Made by a program: the position numbers and the translations under genes
Shown here: positions 32,614 to 43,173 of the stretch, piece by piece
Numbering within the stretch: the first letter of the stretch is position 1
Layout of the letters: each line of letters opens with the position of its first letter
Notes under the pieces: model-generated
Databases searched by the model: none
The model's input: only the letters and a program-made list of their open reading frames with translations
Told to the model about the DNA's origin: nothing
Assembly (NCBI GenBank): GCA_006384855.1
Contig: VCJN01000724.1
Span: 1-64,000, forward strand
Length of the DNA: 64,000 bases
Origin: Tetraselmis striata
Taxonomy: Eukaryota > Chlorophyta > Chlorodendrophyceae > Chlorodendrales > Chlorodendraceae
Direction of reading: 5' to 3'

Positions 32614-35600
32614 AGAGAGGGATAGAGATGGGGAGGGATAGAGAGGGGTGGGGGGGTGCCTGCTGCTTGCCTGTTGTTGTGGCAGACCAGTCATAAACAC
32701 CTGTCATGTGACTGACTATGGTCCATGTATTGCTATCCGCTGTTTCCCGATCCATGCATTCCGAGCCGGTGTTTTTACCTGGTGATCCGGCGGTGTATGA
32801 TATATCATCGAGTCGTATGCATGCGCAGTACATATTCATGTGTGCTCTTGCATGGATTAGAGAGAGAGAGAGAGGGGGGGGGGGGGGGGGGAGAGGAGGG
32901 GGAAAGGGAGACGGATCACGAGGTTCAAGTCGATAATGGGAATCACAACTGCTGTGCAGCATCAAGCCCGGTGTACCTCCCACCTAACAAGGCAACTCGG
33001 ATTTGGGCCGGAAGGGTGCAAGGCTGTTTCAGCTGAATTCAGGGGGGGGGGGGGGGGTGTAGGCTTGATGAATTGAGGGCTGCGTTCAGGGCCTGCTGAA
33101 TGCGGTGCTCGTACGGGACTAGTTACGAGGGCATAGTTGGAACCCCCGGCTACGGCGTCCACGCGACAGCACGGTGGGGTCACTGTTATGGGGGGGAGAT
33201 TACCCGCCTTGGTCGATCTTTGAATAGTGTCACGATGATGTACAGCAGTCATGAGGTTGGCGGTAGCGCAGGGAGGGGCAGGGGGGCAAAGGAGGGGCAG
33301 GGGGGCAAAGGGGGGGGCGGCCCACCCTCCAGCGCGTTGCGTGCCTCCGCCGCCGCCGCCCTCTTCGCATCCTCGCGAGCCAAGCGCTGCAGGGCCGTGG
33401 GAAAAGGAGAGGGGGCCAGTCACATGTTGGTGCGTCAAGAAGCAGAGGGGCCGTGCATCACATCCCCATGCGCCGCTGCCGGCTTGCCAGTTGCGGTCAA
33501 ATCCTGCCGAGTGCTGGGCCCCGTTTCGCACATGTCCCAATACCAATTCCCTGACATGCCTCTACTTTTCATTGTTCCATTTTTAATGTCCCTTGTTGCT
33601 CTACATATGACCAACTTTACTACGGGAGTGGCAAGGTACAGCAGCATGGGGAGGGCGCCCCGCACCTTGAGCACTTCCCGGGAAGCGTCCCGCGCCGCCG
33701 GGGCAAGGCGCGGCAGCCCGCGTGCGCCGCGCGTGACTGTCAGCTCGACCGGTACTTTTTTGCTGCCGGCGACGGCCACAGCCTGGCGGGGCGGGGGACC
33801 ACGAGGGGGGGTCGCTCAGCCGGCAGGCATATGACCATCCTCTCGTCCGACAGCTATATCTAGGCCAGACAGTAAACTACGAAGATGCGACGAAGGGCGA
33901 GACAGGGCACAGCGAGCGGAGGGCACCTTGTCGAGGCCCACCAGCCCGCTGCGGCTCATCGAGAAGTGCAGCTGGACTTCTACCGACGTCACGGGCTTGG
34001 CCGCCTTCTTGGCGTCGGCTTTCTTGTTGGACTTCTCTTTCTTGGCCGCTGCCTCCTTCAACTTGGTCAGCGCCGCCGGGACTCCGCTGACCTGCAGACG
34101 TCCGAGAGTCAGCGAGCCGAGCGGAGCGGAGCAGAGCCGAGTTTTTTTCCTCCGCTTCGGCGCGACTCGTTTCGGCTGGGCTCGCCGGTTTTTTAAGTAT
34201 CGGCGATGAGCTGCGCCAAGCTGATGGCTGTGCCGAGACAGAGTAAGTCGGCCACCCAAGGCGGACAAGTCCGAACCGAGCTAGGAATGTCGCCGGGGCG
34301 CGCGCGGGTTGGAGGGAGGGCGGGGGGACTCGTCATCCCTTGGGTGCTAGATTGATGTCAACTGCGCTGCATCCCTCTGCCGTTATCGGAAGGAGCACGA
34401 AATGAGGTCGTAGCGGGTACCGGAAGAAGTCAGTAGTGACCGCCAGCTTATTCCGCCCAGCAGCAGCAAGCAACTGCCGCGAGAGGCGAATGAAACACCG
34501 CGAGGGGAAGCACCTTGAAGGACGCCAGCGACTGCTGCTTGGCCTGGTTCGGCAGCTGGCTCTCGGGCGACACCGCAGTGAGCAGCACCTCGAAGTCGGC
34601 GACCTGCTGCGAGATGGCGATTGCCTGCCCGGGGGCAACGAAGGCGGGCGCGACGGTATCAGAAACGGCAGCGCTTAGCGACTATTGCCGTGGGGAGCCG
34701 ATATGACAGGTCCTAGACAGACAGCCTTCCGGCACCAGTGTAGCGGGTGATGGGTGATCTGGCACTGCGGTGCGGCCGACGGGGCGCTCTGGGCGAGAAG
34801 CGCGGCAAGCACCTTCTTGGCCGGCAGCACGACCCCCTGCTTCACCACCTCCACCTCGCCACTGCCCTTCACGACGGAGGCGCGGACTGCGTAGGGCGCC
34901 ACATCCTGCAGGCCCGCCCGTGGCAGCGCCATGCCGCCCTTCACAGCGGAGGTGAGGTTGCCGGCGCGCAGGCCGGCGCCAAGGGCGACCGCCTCGTCGG
35001 TGTTGAGATGCCTGCGAGGGCCAGGAGGGGACCCGGGGGAACACGAGCCAACTGAGAGCGCCGTCACGCCCCGCCCTGCGATGTACTTGCTCGACGGTGA
35101 CAACACCAGCGCTGGGGCGTGCGGGTGTTCAAGTCGGAGAGGTGGCGGGGCCGGGACGCACCGCCCGAGCGGGACGTCCTGTCCCAAGCTGCTCCGCAGC
35201 TGCGCGCGCAGGCGCTCCTGCAGCGCGGGGATGCGCACGCTGCCGCCGACGAGCTCCACCGCGTCCACAGCGGGCTTCTTGGCGAGCAGCCGCTGCAGCG
35301 GCGCCACCGCTGCGTCCAGCAGGTCGCCCACCAGCTCCTCAAACTCCGAGCGCAGGACCTACTTGCGCCAAGGCAGGGCCGACGCGCACGTACAAATAGC
35401 ATATGGGAGTTAATGTATAAATCAACCGAAAGTGAAAGAGTAATCTAATCTCCAGGGGACAGCGGGGGCGCGCACCGTCGTGTCGTAGTCCAGGCCGCCG
35501 AGGAGTGTGTTGATGTGCACCGCCGCGTCTGCGTTGGTGCTCAGCACCTCCTTCGCCTTGCGCGCCGCCGCGAGCAGCTTGGCCATCGCGCGCGGGTCGG

Positions 35601-38600
35601 TGCGCACGTCGGTCGCAGGGCCGCCGCTGTCGCTCAGGTGCTGGTTAAAGCGGCGGGCCAGGAGGTCCGCGAGGCGCATGTCCATGTGCCTGGCGCCCAC
35701 CAGGAGGGGAAGCGGGTGAGACTCGATAGTGTGGACACTATTTCAGGGTTGAAACACTGAGCGAGAAATGATATCACCACGATATGCCCTGGCTCAGCCA
35801 TGAGACACCCTGAACGCACACTGCAAAGTGCTAATGTAAGCTAAAACTACCGGCATCTTGAGTAGCAGCAATAACAGTTATTCTGCTATCCACTTACTAA
35901 CGCTTGTGGTGAAGATGATGATCATGGTGGTGGGAATGATGATGATGATGATGGTGGTAAATGCTGGTGATAGTGATGGTGATGGTGATGGTGGTGGTGA
36001 TGGTTACGGTGGTGGGGGTGGGGGTGGGGGTGATGGTTATGATGGTGGTGATGTTGATATGGATGGCGACAGTCGTGGGGGTGAGGGTGGGGGTGGGGAT
36101 GGTAGTTATGGTGAACGTGGTGGTGGTGATGGTTATTTATGGTGGTGGTGATGGTGATCGTGGTGGTGTTGATGGTGTTGGCGATGACGATGAGGGTGGG
36201 GGTGACAGGTATGATGGTGGTGGTGGTGATGGTTAAGGTGGCGGTGATGGTGATCGTGGTGGTGATGATGGTGTTGGCGATGACGATGGGGGTGGGGGTG
36301 ACAGGTATGATGATGGTGGTGGTGGTGGTGGTGGTTATGATTGTGGTGGTGTTGATGGTGATGGTGATCGCGATGACGATGGAGGGGTGGGGGTGACAGG
36401 TGTGATGGTGATGGTGGTGGTGGTTATGATGGTGGTGGTGTTGATGGTGATGGTGATCGCGATGACGATGGAGGGGTGGGGGTGGGGGGGGGGATAGATG
36501 TGGTGGTGGTGATGGTGGTGATAGTTATGATGGTGGCGGTTGGGATGGCGATAACGATGGGAGTGGGGTTGGGAGTGAGGGTTATGATGGTGATGATGGT
36601 CGTGGTTGTGTTGATGGTGATGGCGATGGCGATGACGGTGGGGTTAGGGGTGGGGATGGGGGGTGATAGTCATGATAGCGGTGATGGTGATGGCGACTGT
36701 TATGATGGTGGTGGTGGTGGTGACGGCGATGACGATCGGGGTTGGGGGTGATGGTTATGGTGGTGGTGGTGGTGGTGGTGATCGTTGTGGTGACGGCGAT
36801 GATGATGGGGGTGGGGGTGAGGTGGTAGTTGTGGTGACCGTGGTGGTGGCGATGGGTGTGGTGATGGTGGTGGTGATCGTGGTGGTGTCGATGGTGATGG
36901 TAATCGCGATGACGATGGGGGTGGGGGTGGGAGTGGAGGTGATAGTTCTGGATAATATGATGGTGATTGTGGTGGTTATGATGGTGGTGGTGGTGATGAT
37001 TCTGACAGTTGTGGTGATCGCAAGTGGGGCGGTCATGCTCATGATGAGAATTATCCTCGTGAGAACGATACTATGGAAATGTTGGCGGTGGTGGTATCAA
37101 CGACCATGATGGTCATCATGCAGCTGAGCTTCAAGGATCTGCTCTACTTCCCAGGGGGGGGGGGGGGGGGGGCTTCTTACCTGCCGCCAACGCCGCTGTC
37201 CCACTCCACCTTCTTCACCTCCACCAGCGGGACCGCCGCCGCAATGGGCGGCCGCCGCTTGCCGCCCGCGCGCACGTGGGAGGTGTAGGATGAGAGGCGC
37301 GCGATGGCGGCGTACGCGTGGCTGGCACCCAGACCGTAGAGCACCACGCGGCGGGCGCGCTCTCCGCGTGCCACGGGCTGCGCCACGCCCAGCTGGAGCG
37401 CCGCAGCGGCGTGGTCGCTGGAGGACGCGCAGGGGGGGGGGGGGGGGGGTTGCAACGGGGATGTGAGCTGCTACGCGTTCAAAGCAACAGGCAGAAAGGG
37501 GGGGGGGGGGGGGGGGGGGGCGGGGGCAGTGCTGTGTGTGCATTTGTCTGCGCGTCTGTGAACGATCGTGCAATCACTGCGGTGCCCTCCGGTGGCAATG
37601 GCGGAGCATGGTGCGCATGCCCAGGTAAGGCCCTTAGCATCTGCCATCTTAATGCCGGCGACATCACAGCATCGTTGCATGACAATTACAGCTTGTCGCC
37701 ATGAGGACGGCAAGATGGCCGATGCTAATGGCGCCACCATGACATGCGGGCCATGCCTGGGCGCTGCCACCAAAGACTATCGCATGTACGCGGTGCTTAG
37801 ACACAGGTGGTGACATCAAGGTGGCTGCTACGGCTGACAAGGCACCATCATCACTTGCAAGTGCCGGTCATAGTCGGGGCTTGTGATGGTGATGCGACAT
37901 CTCATAGTGGTGCTAGTAATGGTGGTGGCGGTGAGGAAGGCCAACGGGATGGGGATTGGGGTGGGAGTGGGGATGGCTATGGCGATCCTATGTTATGAAT
38001 TCACTGAGTAAACCGTCTACACCCACAACTCCACATCATTTAAAGTATTCTTCCGCCGCAATAACTTCTCTAGTTTGCATGCTCTGTCCATAACATCTTT
38101 GTCCGAATAATATGTCCAAACTCTCTGCCCTAATTGCCCGCCGCATGTAGATTCGCTTAATCAACACTGGTATATCTATGAGATAACAGCTTCCATCTTT
38201 TCTGATAATGTCTCCACGGCGTAAAGTGCAGCACCCGTACCGGCTCGCCTCGTGCGGGTGGGTGATCCTGTACGATTACACACCGCGCCGTGTTTCTGCA
38301 ATGGGCGGTCGCTTGAAATATATTGTGGCGATGGAGGTTGTGGCAATCGTACTGACGGCGATGATGATGGCAATGAAGGTGGTGGCGTGGTAATGGGTGT
38401 CATGCCATCAGGATGACGGCAGTGATCCCCCCCCCCCCCCCCCCCTTCCTCCGAACGCAAAGCCCAATGCCTGCCGCCAACTATAAAAGGCCGCATGCGT
38501 GTGCTCGCACCCATCCCCCACGCCCATCCTGAGGCTATGGCTCCGAGCAATGCCGGTGCCCCACACTCAACGCGCCCATTGCCCTCCGAGCCACCCTGCG

Positions 38601-40099
38601 GCGGCGCACCTGATGATGGCCAGCAGGTTGAGCCCCGCAATATCGACCGCATCCATTAGCGCCTGCGTACATGCGTCACTCCGGTGAGTATGTGCGTGTG
38701 CATGCAAATTCCACTGGGTGCATGGTCGGAATTGAGGGGAGGGATAGGGGAGAGGGGGCCGGGGGAAGGGCACCTGCCGGCGGCGCTGCGTCCAGAAGGC
38801 GGGCACCGACACCACGATGCCGTGCGGCGCCTTCTTGTCCGCGGCGCCCACCGGCGGCATGAACTGCGCCACTGCCTCCTGCAGCAGCATGGCCGTGAGC
38901 TCCTCAGGGCTGTAGCCCTCCCCGCTGGGCGCAAGCAGGCGCGCGGTGGGGCGGTCCGCGTCCTGCCCGAAGGGGGGGGGGGGAGGCATGCCGCAGTGAG
39001 TGTCAGCTGGCGGGAGAGCGGCGAGATGTGCTGAAGCCGGACATGTGGGTAGGAGGGAAGGGGGAAGGTAGTAACTTCAACGCGAGGATGATGATGCAGG
39101 TGGCAATGGCGATGGTGCTGGTAATGAAGGTGATGCTGATGGTGGTGGTGGTGGTGATGGCGAGGGTGGTGGGGATGGTGATGATGGCCATGATGGTGGA
39201 GAGCGATGGGGTTGATGCTGAGGGTGAGGGTGAGGGTGGTGAAATGAGCGGTAATAGATGCGATGAAGATGGTCGCGGTGGAGGGCAATAATGCTGATGG
39301 TGGTGGTGGTGGTGGTGGTGGTGATGGACGAGGGTGATGGTGGTGGTGATGGTGGTGGCGATGGTGGTGATGGTAATGATGGTGGCGAGAGTGGTGATGG
39401 ATGCGCTGGGGGCGGCCATGGTGGAGGGCGATGATGGTTATGGTGAGGGTGAGGGTGACGGTGATGATGCTGGCGATGGCGGTGGTGACGACGGCCATAA
39501 AAATGGCGATCATGGAAACAGTGATTTGATGGTGATGGTATTAGTGGTGATGTCGCGGCAGGCACAGGTCTCTGGGGGGTACACGCCTTGGTGACGTTAT
39601 AGGGTGTAAACTGGCGGCCCAGGAAGCCGGGCTGCTCCAGCGCGGCCAGCGGCTCGCCCAGGGCCTCGCGCAGGCCGTGGAAGACGCAAGTGCCGCACAG
39701 CGCCGCGGCGGCGCGGTCGCCCAGAAGCCGCTCCGCGCGCGCGTTGAAGGCGGCTAGGGTCGGCATGCTGCGCGCGCCCATCGCGTTCGCGTGCACCTCC
39801 GGTAGCTGCCCTGGCGCCGACACCACCGACACCTGACCGCGCCGGCGGGCAGAATCGCCACGTGAGAGGTTTGTGGTTGGGGAGGGGGAAGGGCGGGGAG
39901 AGATCGCGAGGGCAAAGACTCGGACCGCGCGCGCAGCGAGGGGGCGGAAAGGGGGGGCTCTCGCCCGCAAGCTCGCCGCGCCCAGGTCAACGCCGAGCAC
40001 CACCTCTGGCGCCACGGCAGGAAGCTGCACCAGCAGCAGGGCTGCCAGCAGAGCCGGCGCGGGGCGCCAACTGGAGGGCGGCCGGCTCGGACCCGTCAT
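31588..40099 (-). CDS. HYOU1: HYOU1/GRP170-type ER Hsp70 family chaperone, 13 exons
   Basis: Exons: 40099-39965, 39832-39587, 38962-38774, 38662-38610, 37417-37181, 35689-35476, 35358-35162, 35011-34813, 34624-34514, 34091-33927, 33782-33666, 33386-33326 and from 32304. All phases agree; total about 850 residues. The signal peptide is PAPALLAALLLVQLPAVAPE (about 13-32). The ATPase domain starts VVLGVDLGAAS (phosphate 1 loop), continues QFTPYNVTK, FWTQRRRQALMDAVDIAGLN and VVLYGLGASHAYAAIARLSS (a degenerate phosphate 2 loop, as in GRP170), and ends with VELVGGSVRIPALQERL. Substrate-binding and Lys-rich loop sections follow, then the helical lid RLAREDAKR...EARNALE. A very acidic stretch precedes RLEALLADTDAWLHAGG. 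By family it is a nucleotide-exchange factor and holdase for BiP in the ER lumen. The C-terminus is uncertain: the acidic frame stops at 31673, but a +1 frame continues as a coiled coil to TAG at 31588. No KDEL is seen. Introns after exons 1 and 2 start with GC. Confidence 0.92.
32571..32612. repeat. (GA)n microsatellite
   Basis: About 20 GA units in the last HYOU1 intron. A second GA plus poly-G compound run lies at 32860-32900. Confidence 0.9.
35880..37060. repeat. GGTGAT/GGTGGT-rich microsatellite block in HYOU1 intron
   Basis: About 1.2 kb of imperfect GATGGT/GGTGGT/GTGATGGT repeats with a longer-period unit containing CGATGACGATGGGGGTGGGG that recurs several times (36180-36500). It fills most of the intron between exons 5 and 6. 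All frames read as Val/Met/Gly/Asp or Thr/Ile repeats and are not coding. Confidence 0.92.
37155..37519. repeat. Poly-G tracts flanking HYOU1 exon 5
   Basis: Runs at about 37155-37171, 37433-37449 and 37498-37519. On the sense strand the first is a poly-C beginning about 10 bases after the donor GTAAGA, and the second lies about 15 bases before the acceptor AG. Confidence 0.88.
39080..39545. repeat. GATGGTGGT-type microsatellite block in HYOU1 intron
   Basis: About 460 bp of GATGGT/GGTGGT/GAGGGT repeats in the intron between exons 2 and 3. Same sequence class as 1790-2520 and 35880-37060. Confidence 0.9.
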
Positions 40100-40392
40100 C
40101 GTCTCGACCGGGGATCCGGTACCCGGCGTTATGGGAGAGGCGGGGGCAGCAGGCCGGCCGGCGCTGCTGGGTGGGTCGGGGGGGGGGGGGGGGGGGGGGG
40201 GGGGAGGTCCACGGTCTGGGCGTTCCTTTGGCAGGACACTTGCCGAGAGCGCGTGGGGGGGTGGGGGGGGGGGTGGGGGGGAGGGGGTGAAGGAGCGCGG
40301 GGGCAGTCGTCACGCGGCAAAGACGATATGCGGTCGCGAGCAGCACCCGGCCGGCTGACGTCCAATCGGGTTTATATTGTCCGATCGGGTTG
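40100..40392. promoter_or_regulatory. HYOU1 upstream region with a ~25-bp poly-G tract
   Basis: Only about 290 bp separate the HYOU1 ATG from the edge of a decayed PAT-like element, so the core promoter is expected here or inside the element. It holds a poly-G run at about 40178-40204 and G-rich sequence to 40290. No TATA box or clear heat-shock element is seen. Confidence 0.4.
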
Positions 40393-40687
40393 TTGAAATG
40401 TTCTAAACTTGTTTATGGGATTTCCTCCTTTCCCTAACCGCTTTTCCGGCTGCCGTACTGCTCAGTGGTACGGGTTACTAGGCACCTGTTGTTGCGCTCC
40501 TTTTGGGTGCAGCACGTGTGTAAGAACAGCTGAGCCTGCCATCTTCCGGTTTCGCTGCGTTACATGCAGGGATTAACTGTCTCGCAACCTATTGCAAGGT
40601 CACCCCAGGTTGTTCAAGACCACACCCGGCTCACCACCCGTGCTCACCACATGTGTGAACTTCTCATCCGTACATCCGTGCGTCATC

Positions 40688-41455
40688 ATGCCAGATGGAG
40701 AACCCATCGTTGAGCCGGCGCTCGAATCGCTACAAGCAGACATGAAGGCCCGGTCTACACTGCTACGCGAGCTTGCAACAGCGGTAGCTCAATTGACGGC
40801 TCGTGACCGTGTTGTTGATGGAGACGGAGTACATATGGTTCGGCTATGGTTCCGGGCAGCGTGTCACGGGACATCAACCGACAGGCAGCGGGGGAGCCGC
40901 AATAAAGCGCCCCGACTTGCTAGAGCCAGCCCAAAGCGGCCGTGTCGGAGCAAAATAAATCCGTGAGTGACGAGGACGACTATCTCGCGGTGCGACAGCT
41001 ACTATTGCGAGCAGAGTCTAGTTACGACGAGGCCGTTCGACCGGCCAGCCGAGTGTCTGGACTCTTTCCCATGAGGACCGACCCGACGAACGAGTACCTC
41101 AAGCAGGATATGACCGGCGTCTGCCGGCCCAAGAGGAGTATCTTTTGATGTCGTGTTATTTCGGAGCCCACATGGCCGCACTCTTCGTAGCTCTCGATGA
41201 GCTGCTACCCTACGTCCTTGTTGCCAATCAAGACTTCACCCCCTATCTCTCGCGCGCTCGGAATCACGCCGAGGCCATCGACAAGGCGTTTTGCTTCCGC
41301 CTAGCCTTGATGAAGGACTACGAGCGTCGCGTCTTCCAGGCGACGGTTGCCCGCAGCGCAAAAGCTACCGCTACTGCTCGGGGTGGAGACAGTGGCTGCA
41401 AGACGCGGGTGTGGACGTGGGTGTGGCGGCGGTTGCGGGTGTGGCCGCGAAGGTG
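40688..41455 (+). pseudogene. gag-like relic of PAT-like copy 2
   Basis: Starts MPDGEPIVEPALESLQADMK with a coiled-coil helix. After a frame change it continues as SDEDDYLAVRQLLLRAESSYDEA, and after another as a helical region from about 41160 (FGAHMAALFVALDELLPYVL ... AIDKAFCFRLALMKDYERRV). The pattern resembles the helical half of the intact element's gag (18192-19247). Stops and frameshifts make it non-functional. Confidence 0.5.
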
Positions 41456-42089
41456 AGCATGAGTGACGGTGTGGGGCGCCTTTCATCGAAGCTGCTGGCG
41501 CTTTGCGAGGCCACCTTTCGGTTACCGCCGCACGGCGAACCGTGGCAGCTCAACGGCGGGATGAGCGTCATGTGTCCGGACCGGACCCACCCCCCCCCCC
41601 CCCCCCCGCCCCCCACTCTTACAGACTTCATGTAGACCTTCCTCGGTGCGGCGCTTCTTACAGCTACAGCCGAGTGCGGCTCAACCATCCGCACACATGC
41701 ACATGGCGGCTCAACAATTCGCCACCCGTACCATCTCATCGATGCGTCCGTCGGTTGTTACAGTGCGTGTTACAATCTGGTTCGCGAACGACCAAGCTTC
41801 GCGCGTGTACGTTACGCGCGTGACAGGCACTACGAGCGCGAAGGGCGCACGGGGCGGCCCTCCTACCTGAATATATGGGCACGCAAACCCGTACAGATGA
41901 TGTTGCACACCCGTCCAGCAATTACCGGCCAACCGTGGGGAACCTAACCCTAGCCGCCGAGTATTTTGCTAAAATGAACCGGCCCCATGTTACTCCGTCG
42001 GCCAAGCGCCGTACTTACGTAATTGACGGGCCCGAAGTTGTCTCCCCTCGGGCTGCTTCACTCCCGTCTGGCTTACAGGAGGCCTTCGG

Positions 42090-42740
42090 CTCCGACGAGC
42101 TGGACAGCGGAACCTCGACCTACCGGTCTACCTACCGGTCGACCTACCGGAACCTCGAACCTCGACCTCGACCTCTAGCTCCCTCACCGCTTAGCAGACG
42201 CTCAAGAGCTACGCCGGGCGACTGTCTCGGTTCGTGGAGCTGTGCCACGAATCCGAGAACATCAGCCCGCTGGAGGCGACCACTCCTACTGTCGTTCGGT
42301 GTACCGCAAGAAAGGGCGCACCGGTCGATCGACGCGGCCCCGACGACATGCGCGTGCTACTCCTTATTCTAGTGTCGGAGAACCCCCGCATTGCGCGTCT
42401 CCCGCATCACTTCTTCGACCACATATAGATAGTCTACCCCCACGCCCCTGTTGCCTTAGCCGAAACAAACTTCTGGGCGGTCACCCCGAGCGAGCAATCG
42501 AAGTCTTGGACTTGCTGCCGCCACAATGTCGGACTGGCTCTCTACGGCCGTTCGTCTTGCTGTCGGTGCTGCCCGCCCCCCTTCCCCCAACGCCATCGGG
42601 ACTCCACTGTCCCGCATTCGCTACCAAGGCGGATGGACCACTAACTCCGACGTCGTTCTGGACTACATCGACCCCAACGTTCTTCCTTCGCATGGCGCGT
42701 TCTTCTTCGGTCACATCGCGCCCCTCCGCCGCTCCTAAGT
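42090..42740 (+). pseudogene. Tyrosine recombinase relic of PAT-like copy 2
   Basis: A three-unit 12-bp repeat encoding STYR (42115-42150) precedes a core-binding segment (LKSYAGRLSRFVELCHESEN, then EATTPTVVR) that aligns in style with TYRNYDSGMRSFATFCEQEG of the intact enzyme. Further on come GPDDMRVLLLILVSENPR and, at 42590-42738, SRIRYQGGWTTNSDVVLDYIDPNVLPSHGAFFFGHIAP, which contains the W and nucleophile Y positions (compare GDWS...GKYIDP...FFGWLVP). Frames change and the Arg and His-x-x-Arg boxes are missing. Confidence 0.7.
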
Positions 42741-43173
42741 CCAACAAGTCTCCGCAGCGGTGGCTTCCCCGGTGCGCGGCCCCCTTCATGACCTGGCGCG
42801 CTACCCCTTCTCCGTCAATCCAGCACTCTCTCCGTTCATCGCTCATCACCGGCAAAACCAGACTCAACTTTGAAATGTTCTAAACTTGTTTATGGGGCTT
42901 CCTCCTTTCCCTATCCGGCTACCGTGCTGCTCAGTGGTACAGGTTACTACGCACATGTAGTTGCGCCCTTTTTGCGTGCAGCACGAGTAGACATAAAATC
43001 AGCCGTGACAGCTGAGCCTGTCATCTTCCAGTTTCGCTGCGTTTCACGCAGCGCCCCCCGAACTACTCCGTTTTCCCTCCACGCTTTCAGTTAACCTTCC
43101 TGCCAATTTCGGCTCTTGTCCGTGAAAAACCGCCTGCGAGACCGTTTTGGCAAAATCATACTCAACTTTGAAA

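Larger units (their letters stand above)
40393..43173 (+). mobile_element. Decayed, RT-less PAT-like tyrosine-recombinase element (copy 2)
   Basis: Order on the + strand: A1 (40393-about 40575), gag-like fragments (40688-41455), recombinase fragments (about 42190-42740), B1 (42851-42876), A2 (42870-about 43070), B2 (43149-43173). A1 and A2 share TTGAAATGTTCTAAACTTG, TTCCTCCTTTCCCTA, CAGTGGTACxGGTTACTA, GTGCAGCAC and CAGCTGAGCCTG. B1 and B2 share GGCAAAA...CTCAACTTTGAAA. This is the same split-repeat plan as the intact element but a different sequence family. There is no room for an RT-RNase H ORF, so it was a non-autonomous derivative, like TOC1 of Chlamydomonas in concept. Confidence 0.75.

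Noticed and set aside
35858-37109. Val/Met/Gly/Asp-rich ORFs on the + strand
   Set aside because: Microsatellite translation inside a HYOU1 intron.
40178-40204. Poly-G tract as an assembly gap artefact only
   Set aside because: Kept as a real feature because many similar tracts of different length recur at exon edges. Exact lengths remain doubtful.
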